A stretch of 64,000 bases of DNA from Simmondsia chinensis. Its lineage: Eukaryota > Streptophyta > Magnoliopsida > Caryophyllales > Simmondsiaceae. The notes under the pieces are model-generated. The model saw only the letters and a list, made by a program, of their open reading frames with translations. It did not search any database and had not been told where the DNA came from. Below are positions 44,326-56,177 of this stretch, one piece after another (position 1 is the stretch's first letter; every line of letters begins with the position of its first letter). A program made the translations under genes and the position numbers. The DNA is taken from positions 33,368,438 to 33,432,437 of the forward strand of contig JAGTTD010000001.1 in NCBI GenBank assembly GCA_018398585.1, written 5' to 3'.

Positions 44326-45060
44326 AAAAAATAAATAGTAAATTTAATGCCCAAGTTGTTTAGAGGTAGCTTGGCGTATTCGAGCTTAAGAAGAGCTACA
44401 CTCCAGTTTAACCGAGCTCGGTTGCACCAATTAATATACTCTTCCACTGATTCACCTGACGTTTTTGTCATTTGATCCAAGTCTGACATGGAAGTTCCTA
44501 ACCCCATTCTAGGGATTTGGGCATGGAATTGTTTGGCCATGTCGTCCCAACAGTAAATAGAATTAAGTTGGGTGGCTAATATACCATTTAAAAGAGGTTC
44601 CAGTCAATGAACTAGGGAACAGCCTTAATCTGAGATATTATTTATCTGCTACTTCACTACACTTGCAATTAACTCTCGCTAGGTGCTCGAGAGCAGAAAC
44701 ATGCCCTTCTCCTGAGAAGAGGGTAAACTTGGGGATTTGATATCCTCGAGGAAAAGAGTAATCTCTGTCAATATAGTCAGGGTAAGGTTTACTATAGAAG
44801 GGCCTACTGACCTTTGTGAGCCCTGGTTCATACATTTTCTCAATGTGGGTAGCCAATTGATCTTAGAGGGGAAGGTTAGGCACATGATTATGTGCCTACC
44901 ACTAACCCCCCCAAGTGGGTAAGGATCTTGAGGGGGATCTGTCGGATACCCCTAAGCACCCATCACAATTGGATGCAGGGACGGTTGTTTTCCCCCAAAT
45001 GGCGGATAAACCCCTTGATCATAATGGCCATGCACTTGGTAGGCCATGAAGTATGTTCCA
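44326..45060 (-). pseudogene. Element H: gypsy gag remnant
   Basis: The minus strand encodes YFMAYQVHGHYDQGVYPPFG (about 45055-44995), KMYEPGLTKVSRPFYSKPYP, DYSFPRGYQIPKFTLFSGEG, HVSALEHLARVNCKCSEVAD and, nearer the inverted repeat, GESVEEYINWCNRARLNWSV. This is the same gag family as element G. It is cut off at 44326 near the right arm. A 26-27 bp stretch at 44387-44413 recurs with a few changes at 44299-44324. Confidence 0.8.
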
Positions 45061-45940
45061 ACAGGACCTAAGAACTATACTAATACAGAGGTAAGTATAG
45101 CAACGATCTACGCTACGCCTGGCTAAGTTAAGCTACTCCTCGGAAAAGAGCACAAGTGTTCTATAAAAAACTTAAAGAAGTTTTGTTTGAGTATATGTGT
45201 ACTCCTTTGGACTGACACAGAGTCCTTTATTTATAGAAAATGAAAATAATGGCTGCTCCTATTTTTATGGCACTTTACTCAAAAATGGCATTGTCCTAGC
45301 CCTGTTAAAATTAGGGTGTAAACACTTAGCTTAGTGTAGAACAACTAGTTGTACTTGCTTTTTCAGTAAAACATTCTTTCGGGTTTTAGGAATGAACTTC
45401 CTATTTTAATCTACTCTCAAATTTTGACGAGTTGAGAATTGAGGCTTTAGTTTAAGGCTTTGATGGCCAAGGTTTGACCTTGATTGCATTGGTCTTAACA
45501 CTATTGTAACTGTTTGATGAGTCAGGAGAACTATGGTTAGCGCCATTAATTAGGGCTTTGATGGCGAAGGCTTGATCTTGATTGCATTGGTCCTAACTTC
45601 GTGACCTGAATATGGTTTGCTCCACGTTAATCTCGTTAGACCCAAACGCATTTGAGTTATTATAAGTCAAGGATGTCAGGCTTAAAAACCAGATTAACTC
45701 AGGGTCGTAAGTGGATTGCTGAGGTTTTGGGTTTGTCTCCACCCTAATTCTTGATTTTTAAGTGTACAAGGAAAGGTTTCTGCGGGCCCCACTATGTCAC
45801 TGTAACTGCCACTTGAATTAGGTCCATATCCTTTTATTTTTTTGTCATTATATGTACTAAAAATCCATAAGAAAATTTAAGCAAGTATTCTCCATTGAAG
45901 CATAAGCTGAACTCATGCTACACCAAAATATCACAACCCT
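45061..45940 (-). promoter_or_regulatory. Possible LTR/promoter region upstream of H gag
   Basis: On the minus strand a TATA-like CTATAAATAAAGGAC occurs at 45236-45222, about 170 bases before the H gag homology. A 97-bp direct repeat (GGCTTTGATGG(C)(C/G)(A)AGG and CTTGATTGCATTGGTC) lies at about 45455-45650. This may be the LTR or leader of H, but no second copy is in the window and no primer site is evident. Confidence 0.35.
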
Positions 45941-45944
45941 CTCT

Positions 45945-46080
45945 CCGAAAATGGTGAGTGGTTTAGGTCAAGGATGTGCGGTTCGAATTTAGGATCATTC
46001 CCTAGTCGCAGTGAGTCCTTTTTGCGCGATTATTTTATTTTCATTTTTACGGTGATCACATTGCACTTTATTACAAAAAA
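45945..46080 (+). mobile_element. Possible tRNA-related SINE or tRNA-like fragment
   Basis: GAGTGGTTTAGGTCAAGG (A-box-like, about 45955-45972) is followed by GCGGTTCGAATTT (B-box-like GGTTCGAATCC, about 45979-45990), the order of an RNA polymerase III internal promoter. An AT-rich tail with a run of A ends near 46080. It does not fold into an obvious full cloverleaf and no second copy is known here. Confidence 0.3.
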
Positions 46081-46427
46081 AATATACCAAACATGCCTTT
46101 TGGCCACCACAATGGGTGACTTAAGGCGAGACTTCATCATTTTTATCCCATCGCAGATTACTAGAACGTAATTTCAAACCATTCACAAATGGTTAGAACT
46201 AGGAGGTCCAGGGCTCTTTAGCATGATGAGCAAGAGGGCTTAGCCTTGATTGGATCCCTGCTTGAGCATTCTCTTAAATAACGCCCTTTAACGTAAAGGG
46301 ATGAATCTAGTCATAGCAACGACAGTGAGAGCGGTGGTGATGATGACATTCCGAAAGATGAACGAATTGGGTTGGATGGCCATTCTCGCAAGATTTTCAT
46401 GGCTATACTTAAACGCCATTAGAAATT

Positions 46428-47690
46428 GTGATCCAAAGAATCCAACAAACAATGAAAGAAGCCTTTGAGAGACAATGTGCTGAAATAGAGCGTAATCTAG
46501 TAGCTCCGCATGAAAACTCTGTCGCCGTGCGAGCTATAATAAACAATGTTGGAACCTCAACACACGATAGGCTTCATAAAGTGACCGACGGAGTCTTGAT
46601 TGAAATGAACTCATCCTTGTCTTTTACTGCTACCATTATTGCTAAGGACGTGGCAAGATAGACACTAGTTAAGGTTGAGCCTATCTTGGTTAGACAGGCT
46701 GAGGCTCATAATGGCTTGATTCAAGCTGTTAGGGAGGATATCAGGCAACTTAGGCCTGCAACTCTTATGTCAGCACCAACTCGATATCCTTATGAGGCTC
46801 CTTCGAGCTCACGATTACTAGTTACTTAACTTGACTATTTTATCCTTGAGAGAGCGAAAAACCCAGTTATGGCTAACCTAAGTGCTACGCCCTTCAAATC
46901 TAACCATACAAACAATGTGCCACTTGGGGTTGTTGACCCTTCGAATCAAATTTTTTCTCTAGCCTTAAGGGATCTCAACGCAAATATGCTAGTGTTATCT
47001 GTCCTCGAAATAGGGGGCAAAACTGTGCATACTCTCCTGAGGCAGCAGAGGTTACCTCGAGGCATATTCAAGGCCTTGAACTACAGGAACCCACTTTTGG
47101 GGGCCAGCTTGTCCTCCCTAGACCTCTTCATACTTATCACACTAGGGGCCAAGTTAATCACCTACTTCCTCAAGATCACAACTTGGGGACTGATAAAGTA
47201 AGGACAAACCAATAGCCTGCTAATATTGCAGGGACATACTTCGTGGCTAGCCAAGCGCATGGCTAAATTGATCGAGCGAGTTACCCCGATTTTGGGGCAC
47301 AACAACCGTTCTCACGCTCTATTGTGATGAGTGCTCAGGGGATCCTCATCCCTAGGGGGAGGGGTAATGGAAGGCGCATAACCATGTGCCTAACCTACCC
47401 CTCCAGGACCAATTGGCTACCCTTATCAAGCATATGTATAGGCTAGGCCTTAGAAGGGTCAATAGACCCTTTTATAGTAAACTCTACCTTGACTACATAG
47501 ACAGGGACTATCCTTTTCCTTGAGGATACAAAATCCCCGAGTTTACTCTTTTCTCGGGAGAAGGGACTATCTCTACCTTAAGCACTTGGCAAGATTCAAC
47601 TACTAGTGTAGAGAAGCGGCTGATAATCAGTACCTCAAGCTGAGGCTGTTCCCCAGCTCCTTAACAGGGACCGCTTTTAAGTGATACATT
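46428..47690 (+). pseudogene. Element G gag, first part
   Basis: The start is a helical, charged N-terminus (RIQQTMKEAFERQCAEIERN and onward). At 46869-47201 a gag spacer follows, then homology to element H from about 47215 on: RPFYSKLYLDYIDRDYPFP-like residues near 47470-47520, IPEFTLFSREG-like residues near 47530-47560 and KLRLFPSSLTGTAF at the break. A TGA stands where Trp is usual just before the insertion of element I. The leader 46190-46427 shows no coding signal. Confidence 0.75.
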
Positions 47691-49692
47691 TGTTGTGACA
47701 AATTTCAAAAATTTTCCCTAACTTGATGAATTTACCTCAGTGGAAGGGTTTAAAATTCCTAATTTTAAATCTAATGTTGATTTAAAATTCCTAATTCTAA
47801 ATCTACAAATTTAAATTCCCAATTAAAAATTCTACAGACCTCTACATTAGTAATAATAAATAAAGTTAAAACAAGAATAATAAGAAACTGTAAATAAATA
47901 GAAAACCAAAAAACATAAAATAAAAGGAAAGAAAGTCATACCTGGATTTGCTCCAATTAAAGAAAACTAGAATATAATAAATTTCTCCATGAAAGCTGAG
48001 AAAACCAAGATCCAGTTGTCTTCTATACGATGATCGCAAAACGCCTGGAGAGTGGGCTCAAAAAATATTAAACCATGGAAAGGAAATTTTCAAAAGCAAA
48101 TTTTCTCTCCCACTAGGTCTCCGAAAGTTAACACTTTCATAAACCTTTAATTTTTTTTAATTTTGGAGTTAGATGCCAAATCCTTAAATAGGTAATTCTG
48201 TTTATAGTGGGCTATTCGAGCAAAGAAATACTAATTTTTCAATGTGGGACGCGTGTATGATGAACTAATCGCAGCGTTTCATTCAAAACCAAAGTAAAAA
48301 TGCACCCTTTAGCCCAGGTCAAAAGATGCATTTTTTTAATTTAAAAACGTGCACCACATGTCACAACCAGATTGGCCAGCGCCCGAAGCCGCGGATTAAG
48401 GCCAGGCAACCTAGCGCACGACACGTGTTGGCCCATACACGTGTACACGGATTGCCAAGTTTGTTTACACAATTTTGATTCTTTTATTATATTTGTTTAT
48501 TTTTGTTTACCACGTGTAGAAATTTATTTGATGAATTTTAACTTTCAAAAAACTATTTAATTTTATAATTTTTATTCATCTAATGAATAATGTTTAGCGA
48601 ATTTAAATTTACTCATCTCATGAATTCTTTAATATTTTATGGTGCCAATAAATACAGAGGCATGCGCAGGGGCCTCAGGGACAATTTAGATATAGCTCCA
48701 AATGGATCAAATTAAATACCATCTCATGATAAAATTTAATTACCATTTAATGGGACTTAATTCCACTAAATAAATCCCCCCGAACTCTAGATTTAAACCA
48801 TTTATTTTATATTTCCCAGGTAGATTGTATTGATTGCAACAACCCCTCCATTAGATGTCCATGACAAAGAATAATTATAACTACTATCCTTATCTTTCTC
48901 ATGGCTTCTCCATTAGTTACCGAGTTGCCCTTTACTGAATGATTCATTTATAGTTGAACATATTCACAGTATAAGTTTCAAATGTCAAACACCTGGAACA
49001 CTTTTGCCATAGTTTTCGAATCATTCAAATACTTGAAAATCAACTAGGGGGACATCTATATCTCATAAAAGGCTTTAGATTCCATATTGCATACCTGGTC
49101 CTCGTCACACTTCACACCGCTATCCAATGTACGCGGGAATTCAGTCATTTGTTTAGACCTTACTTATTGTACACCAAAGCTACTTACATTCCATGCATAA
49201 GTCCAGAAAACAATCAGGATTTAGACTCATCATTCAAACTATACAACATGAATCACTCATCTCCGATAGTAGTCTAGAAACAAGCAACTCACATGGTCTA
49301 ACTTAGTGTATCAATCTTATTAAACACACCAGCATAATACTTTTGGATCACCACCCACATGACTAAGATAAGTCATCTAAAGTATCACATTATAGTCGTA
49401 ACATACATGTGGTCCAAACTTGTCTATGACTACGAGTTTTTTGAACAACAATTCATACAATTTGTTCCAAGTCTATCTGTGGGTTAATCTCCTGAGCCAT
49501 TTAAAACAAACATGTAAATTGTAGTCTAAGGACTACACCCATCTTATGGATGTTACTAAAAAGAAAATCACATATAGTATAAATGCTCACTTACACATAT
49601 TTAACAAGGAAACGATTCGAACTTCAATTTTATACATTTATAAAATAACATTTGCATGACAAATTTGGATTTTCAAGACACAGTTCCAAACA
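47691..49692 (-). repeat. Element I 3' LTR
   Basis: About 2.0 kb. It starts TGTTGTGACAAATTTC and ends TTCCAAACA on the plus strand. It aligns along its length with 54253-56172 and 58135-60165 (for example GATGTCCATGACAAAG, GGGGACATCTATATCTCATAAAA and TCCATGCATAAGTCCAGA). On the minus strand the purine-rich AGTGGAAGATT just before it (49693-49704) is the expected plus-strand primer tract. Confidence 0.9.
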
Positions 49693-49722
49693 ATCTTCCA
49701 CTTGTCCTAAAGGTCTAAAGGT

Positions 49723-50880
49723 CTAATGACTAGAAGTCTTTGTGTGGTCAACCACTCTATCTAAACAAACATGCCTTCTTTGCATTTTTTGAAGCTGCAA
49801 CATGTTCGGGCTCCATGAAGAAGTCAGCAATAAAAACTGCTTGACACTCTTCCCACTAATGGCTCCTCTTCCAAGGGTAAAGACATGCCCAGACGTCGAA
49901 TGTCTGGCATCTCTATCTGATTGGAAGTCTAAATCAGTATATCCCATTGGAACCAGCTTATAACTCTTAAAGATTAGCATACAATCTCTAGTTCTTCTCA
50001 AGTACTTGACAATATGCTTCACTGCCACACAATGCATTGGACCCGAGTTAGACTAATATATGCTTACCCTACAAATAGAATAGCAGATATCTAGTCTCGT
50101 GCACAACATGGCATACAAGAGGCTTCCCACTGCCGAAGCATATGGAACATTCCTCTCCTGCTCCTCCTCTTGAGGTGCCTCAGGACACTGCTATAAGGAA
50201 AAGAGGGACTCCATGTGTAAAAGGTAAAAGCCCTTTCTTAGAGTCCTCCATGTGATACCTTGACAACCCCTTATAAATTTTAGTGGCTTGAGAAAGACCC
50301 AACATCTTACTCTTACAATCTTGCAGAAGCTTAACCCCAAGAATATCGCTGGCTTCTCCTGAGTCCTTCATATCGAACTGACTTTACAACCAAATCTTAC
50401 TGCTGACAACACCCCTACATCATTCTCAATGAGTTGTATATTGTCGACATATAATACTAAGAAAGTCACTACTTTCTCTTGATGATTTTTGCGCACGCAT
50501 GGTTCGTCAGCCAATTGCTCAAAAACATAAGACTTAATCGCTTCATTGAATCTAATATTTTATGAGCATGATGCTTGCTTCAGTCTACATATGGGCTTCT
50601 TTAATTTGCATACCATATGCTCTTGATTTTTGCCAATGAAACTGTCTGGTTGCAGCATATAGATGTCTTCTTCAAGACGACCATTCTGAAAGGCCATTTT
50701 TAACATCATTTCCCAAATATCACAATCATAGTGAGCTCCAATGGATAAGAGTATCCTAATGGACTTTAGCATGGCTACTGGTGAGAAGGTCTCATCATAA
50801 TCGATTCCTTCTTTTTAGGTAAAACTCTCAACAACCAGTCTTACCTTGAAGGTCTTTACCTTGCCATCCACTCCTTTTTT
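49723..50880 (-). pseudogene. Element I RNase H and reverse transcriptase
   Basis: The minus strand shows EGIDYDETFSPVAMLKSIRI, YDCDIWEMMLKMAFQNGRLE, DIYMLQPDSFIGKNQEHMVC, the active site LVLYVDNIQLIEND (Asn for the second Asp), LSRYHMEDSKKG, then RNase H: HIVKYLRRTRDCMLIFKS, YTDLDFQSDRDARHSTSGHV. Frame changes occur near 50380 and 50550. Blocks and spacing are those of copia RT. Confidence 0.85.
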
Positions 50881-52130
50881 CCTCTTGTAGACCCATTTTC
50901 AACCAATGGGCTTAATGCCAACATGCGCCTGTGCAAGATCTCAAACCTGAACATAGATCCTATCTCAGATTTCATTTCTACGACCCACTGGTCAGCATCC
51001 TTGTCTTTAATTGCCACATTATAGCTGAGAGGACATGATTCAATGGCATGGTCAACCATTAATGCTCCTGCCATGAACCAGTCAGGTGCCCTGACAATCC
51101 TCCCACTATGCCTAGGCTCTCATGTACTTGGACCAATCTCGTCCCTTTCAGTAAGTGCATCTAATACATCCACTGTGTCCCTAGTTGTATCTAACTATTC
51201 AGAATTAGCGCCACTTTCTTTCATTTTCTCTAACACTACTTTGCTTTTGTTTTTGTAGTCTAATACAAAATGCTCCTCTAAATATTTCACATTTGCACTC
51301 AAAAAAACCTTTTGATCAAAAGGACATTAGAAAAGACCACCCCATGTCCCTTTATGATAACCAACAAACATGCACACCTTTATCCTTGATTCCAGCTTGT
51401 CAGGATTCTTTTTCAACACATGTGTTGGGCACCTCCAAATACAAGGTACCCTAGACTTGACTTTCGCCAAGTCAATAACTCCATAGGTGTTTTAGGAACT
51501 GACGTAGATAGAACTAAGTTAAGAAGTTAAGAACATATGATGTTGTGTCTAAGGCATAACCCATAAGAAAGATTGGTAAAGTAGCATGACTCATCGTGGA
51601 CCTTACCATCTTTAACAATGTCCTATTCCTTCTTTCTATAACATCATTCTGCTGCGGTGTACCCGAAATAGATTGCTAAGATCTGATCAAAGCGACTTAA
51701 CTTGTTTACCTAATTATTTTTCAACTATGGCGTTGTACTCTTTGAACTTTTCAAAAGAGTCTGACTTATGTCTCATTAGGTAAACATATCCATACCTTGA
51801 GTAATCATCAGTAAATGTGATGAAGTACTCATACCCACCTCTTGCTTGAATGTTCATTGGTCCACATACATCTGTGTGAACTAGCTTAGGCAGGTCACCA
51901 GCCTTGTTGCCTTAACTCTTAAAGACATACTTGTTCATCTTGCCTTCTATGCAGGATTCGCAGATTGGTAATGGCTTCAAGTTCAAAGGTTCTATCAGTC
52001 CATCTTTTACCAGTCTTTGGATGTTCGAATAAATGTGACGTAAACTTTGGTGCCATGTGTAGGCATTATCCCTTTCAGGTTGTTTTCTTTTAGAAGATTG
52101 AACAAGTGAGCCTGTGTTAGATTCATTTAA
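50881..52130 (-). pseudogene. Element I integrase
   Basis: The minus strand from about 52120 reads WHQSLRHIYSNIQRLVKDGL, CESCIEGKM, LVHTDVCGPMNIQARGGYEY, FITFTDDYSRYGYVYLMRHK and SFEKFKEYNAVVEK. A degraded catalytic middle follows. At about 51420-51250 the C-terminal block appears (VCMFVGYHKGTWGGLF, VFLSANVKYLEEHFV). The end, 51074-50856, links to RT. The second Asp and the Glu of the DDE triad are not readable. Confidence 0.82.
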
Positions 52131-52439
52131 ACAAATATCAGAGTTTTGATAAGGAAATCACATAAATAATTAAACAAATATCAGAGTTTTAACAAGGAAA
52201 TCGCATAAATAATCTATTAACACATGTAGCTTTGTAAATATACAATTTATTTCGCATAATTACTGGTTCACAACCAAAATCAAATTAATAACAATTATCA
52301 CTAATTGAGACACAAAAATCAAATTCCTATGCGGTGCAGGTACAAATAAACAATCCCTTAAAATCAAAGCTCTCCCGCTAACTCCTTAGCTAACATCTCC
52401 TATTCCTAAGACCGCTACACTTGCACCATCTATAACATC

Positions 52440-52911
52440 AGTTACAACTTCCCATCATGCAGTCTCCAGGAAGCTCGAGCCTCTGTAACATATTACAGAC
52501 TGGTCAATTGAGCCAAAGTCCACACACCCGGATTCTGGTGGACTCTCTTAACTGCACATGCCTAAGCTTAGATATCAACATATCTTCATCAGATGACTTA
52601 GCAGTCTTTGTAGGAAGAGAAGCAAAGTACTTACTGCAGTTCTTCTTCCAGTAGCCAGTATTCTGGTAAAAGAAACACTATCCTTTTGCTAACTTCTTTA
52701 TGGATTTCATTGCTACACTAGCAACCTTGCCCTTTCCTTTCCTTCTAGTAGATCCATTATTAGTAATATCTAAGTCCAACCTGTTTTTCCAGGCAAATTG
52801 ATTTGGTCTAGTGGGCACATTATGTATTAGAATTGAGTGAAATCCACCAGCTATATCCATTTTAAAACATTGTAAATGCAAACATTTGTGTAACTGTCTA
52901 ACATGAGTCAT
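52440..52911 (-). pseudogene. Element I gag end, zinc knuckle and protease remnant
   Basis: The minus strand shows a Lys-rich RRKGKGKVAS, then a zinc-knuckle remnant (YWKKNCSKYFASLPTK) near 52660-52610. The upstream piece 52911-52760 contains GGFHSILIHNVPTRPNQFAW, which I associate loosely with this copia group. The protease site cannot be read. Sequence 52131-52439 is degraded. Confidence 0.55.
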
Positions 52912-53429
52912 GTATAATGCAGTGATATCTATTCTTTTATTTTAGCAAACATAATCAGTCAGGTATCCACAAAAATGTACTATCATGTATGTAATGATGA
53001 CCCAAACACAACACTCATTACTCCCCGATAGCCGAGTCGCACGAAATTAGTTTGGGTGAGAACTATTCTCAATTAACATATTTTCTTGTATTTCTTACTA
53101 AGCATGATTAACTCACCACTTGACCTTAGTCTCTAACATAACACAATGGAGCTCCTCGGGGAGGCTAATGTATCACGCTACTCAAGTATAAATCATTACC
53201 CAAACCTCCATACAAATACACGTAATATTGCACGATAGCATGGCTGCATCGCTTCTTTGCACTTTGGTTGATCATAATAGAAGTCTAACCCTATAACCTG
53301 TAAACTGGAATTCTCTATACGGAGCTCTATTGATCTACTATATTGTTAGATCGGCAATGGAGATCATGAGGTTTCAACAATTGAACTATGCTCCCACTTG
53401 ATTTTTATAAACTAGTGATTTTTAATTAG

Positions 53430-53810
53430 CTTGCATTTACAGATTATCTCATAATCTCCTTTCGAATCTCATTCTAAAAATTAAATTAACTAATAAATTA
53501 ATTAATTAAATTATTTTTAATTTAAATTAGTACAAACTTATAATTTAGATTATCTCCTAATCTACTTTAGAATCTCATTCCAAAATCTAAGTGAATTAAT
53601 AGAAATTAATTTTTGGTTAAAATAGCACCAACTTATAATTTAGATTATCTCATAATCTACTTTAGAAGCCTAATCTAAAATTAAATGAATTAACAGAGAT
53701 TCATTTTTATTTAAAATAATACCGACTTGCAACTTATATTATCTCATAATCTACTTTAGAATCTCATTCTAAAAACTAAATTAATTAATAAAAGCTAAAT
53801 TTTATTTTAT
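53430..53810 (-). repeat. About 100-bp tandem repeat in the element I leader
   Basis: AGATTATCTC(A/C)TAATCT(A/C)CTTT with GAATCTCATTC recurs at 53441, 53547, 53642 and 53738, with 95-106 bp spacing. It sits between the gag remnant and the primer site, where gag should start. The rest of 52912-54238 is AT-rich with no readable gag. Confidence 0.7.
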
Positions 53811-54238
53811 TCATTACATAAACTAGCCCTGACGTCTACACGTCCCAATTTTTTTTAATTTTAAAAAAATAGTAATGTCAACGCCATGTCAACGTTGACT
53901 CTAGCTAACGTCAGCATCTAATATCAGCGACAATATTTTTTTTATTTTATCTTTTTTAAATTAAAACAATTAACTTTGAAAAAAAAAAATAATTGAATAT
54001 ATTCTCATTAGCTCAATTTTATCTGATTTCGTAAATGATCAAATATACACAATCTCATTATATGAATAACATGAATGCAAATTAATTAATTCATAGATCC
54101 GAATTAACAATTGATTCGTTAACGATTTAAAGAATTTAAATTGTTACCTTACACAATATAATCTTCTTAATAAAATCTCTATTTTATTTTGATCTTATTA
54201 TACCTAGTCACATATATTATGAATGTAATCAAAGGCTA

Positions 54239-54251
54239 GCTCTGATACCAA
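54239..54251 (-). other. Element I primer-binding site
   Basis: The minus strand reads TTGGTATCAGAGC, one base after the LTR end (CCCAATA). It is the exact tRNA-Met-type primer site. Confidence 0.92.
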
Positions 54252-54252
54252 T

Positions 54253-56172
54253 TATTGGGATGAATTTCAAAAAATTTTCCTAACTGAATGAATTTAACGC
54301 GGCGTAAAGGCTTATAATTCCTAATTTTAAACCTAATGTTAATTTAAAATTTTGAATTTTAAATCTACAGGCTTTTACTCTAATACATTATAACAATAAC
54401 ATGAACTTAAATCAAGCATAACAAGAAAAACAATAAATAAATAGAAAAACGAAAACCTTAAAAGAGAAGGAAAGAAAGACATACCTAGAATTGTTCCAAA
54501 TAAAGAAAACAAGAACATAATAAATTGCTCTGAGAAGCCTGATAAAACCAAGGCCATGCTGCCTTCTACGCAATGAGCTTAAAATGCTCAGAGAGTGGGC
54601 TCCGAAAAATATTAAACTGTAGAAAAAAAATTTCAAATGAAATTTTTTTTCTCCCACTCTGCCTCCAAAAGTCAAAACTTTTAGAAATGTTTAATTTTTT
54701 ATTTTCGAATTATATCCCAAACCCTGAAATAGGTACTTCTATTTATTGTAGGCTACCAGAGCAAAAAAAATAACAATTTTTAGATGTGGGACGTGTGTAC
54801 AACGATCAAAACGCGGCATATCATCCAAACCCAAAACCAAAACGCAGCGTTTAACCTAGGTCAAAATCCACTTTTTTTTTTAATTTCAAAATGAGAGCCA
54901 CAGGTCGCAGCCGGATTGGACATCACCTGAAAGCGTGGATTAAGGCTTGGTAACCCAGCGCTCAACCCATACACGTATACGCGGATAGCCAGGTTATTTA
55001 CTCGATTTTTTTTCTTCTGTTTTGTTTTGTTTCCCACATGTAAAAATGATCGCAATAATAATGTTTATCAAATTTAAATTTACTCATCTCATGAATAAAT
55101 AATTCATCTCATAAATTCTTTAATATTTTTAAATGGTAATAAATATAGAGGTTAGGGCACGGACCTCACGGATAATTTAAATCTATCTCCAAATGGGTTA
55201 AATTAATTACCGTCTCATAATAAAATTTAATTACCATTTAGTGGGACTTAATTGCACTAAATGAAACCCAATGCGCACTAGACTTAAACCATTTATTCGA
55301 TATTTCTCAAATAGACTATATTGACGACAACAACCCTTCCACTAGATGTCCATGACAAAGAATAATTATAACTAATACCATTGTCTTTCTCACAGTTTCT
55401 CCATTACTTACCGACTCGCACTTCACTACAATTCATTTACACTTGAATATATTCACAATATAAATTCCAAATGTCAAGCATTTGGAACACTTTGGCCAAA
55501 GTTTTTGAATCATTCAAATACTTGTGAATCAACTAAGGGGACATCTATATCTCATAAAATACTATAGATTCCGTAATGAATGCCTGGTCCTTGTCACACT
55601 TTACGCCGCTACCGAGTGTGTGTGGGAATTCAGTCATTTGTCAAGACCTCACTTATAGTACACCAAAGCAAATAAAATTCCATGCATAAGTCCAGAACAC
55701 TCTCAGGATTTAGAGTCGTCGTTCAAATAGTATAACATGAATCACTCATCTCCGATAATAGTCTTGAAACAAGCAACTCACATGGTCCAGCTTAGTGTAT
55801 CGATCTTATTAAACACAACACTTTTGGATCACCATCCATATGACTAAGACAAGTTATCTAAAGTGTCATGTTATAGTGTTAACATAAAAGTGGTTCAAAC
55901 TTGTCTTTGACTACGAGTTTTTGAACAACAATTCATATCATTTGTTCCAAGTCTATCTATGGGTTAATCTCATATACCACTTAGAAAAAACATGTAAATT
56001 GTAGTCTGAAGACTACACCCATCTTATGGATGTTACTAAAAAGAAAATAACTTGCATTATAAATGCTCGCTTACACAAATTTAACAAGGAAACGACTAGA
56101 ACTTCAATTTTATTCATTAATAAAATAAAATTTATAGTACAAATTTGGATTTTTAGGATACCATTCTTAACA
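54253..56172 (-). repeat. Element I 5' LTR
   Basis: 1920 bp. On the plus strand it begins TATTGGGATGAATTTC (TA for an expected TG) and ends TTCTTAACA before the ACATT duplication. It aligns with 47691-49692; scattered substitutions and short gaps show considerable age. Confidence 0.9.
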
Positions 56173-56177
56173 ACATT

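Larger units (their letters stand above)
47691..56172 (-). mobile_element. Element I: Angela-like Ty1/copia retrotransposon inserted in G gag
   Basis: Long LTRs (47691-49692 and 54253-56172, about 1.9-2.0 kb) surround a 4.6 kb interior with minus-strand copia genes. The 5-bp duplication ACATT flanks it exactly (47686-47690 and 56173-56177). Taking out the element and one ACATT rejoins the gag frame of G. LTR length and pol motifs match the Angela/BARE group. The gag is mostly lost, and pol has many stops and YVDN at the RT active site. Confidence 0.9.
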
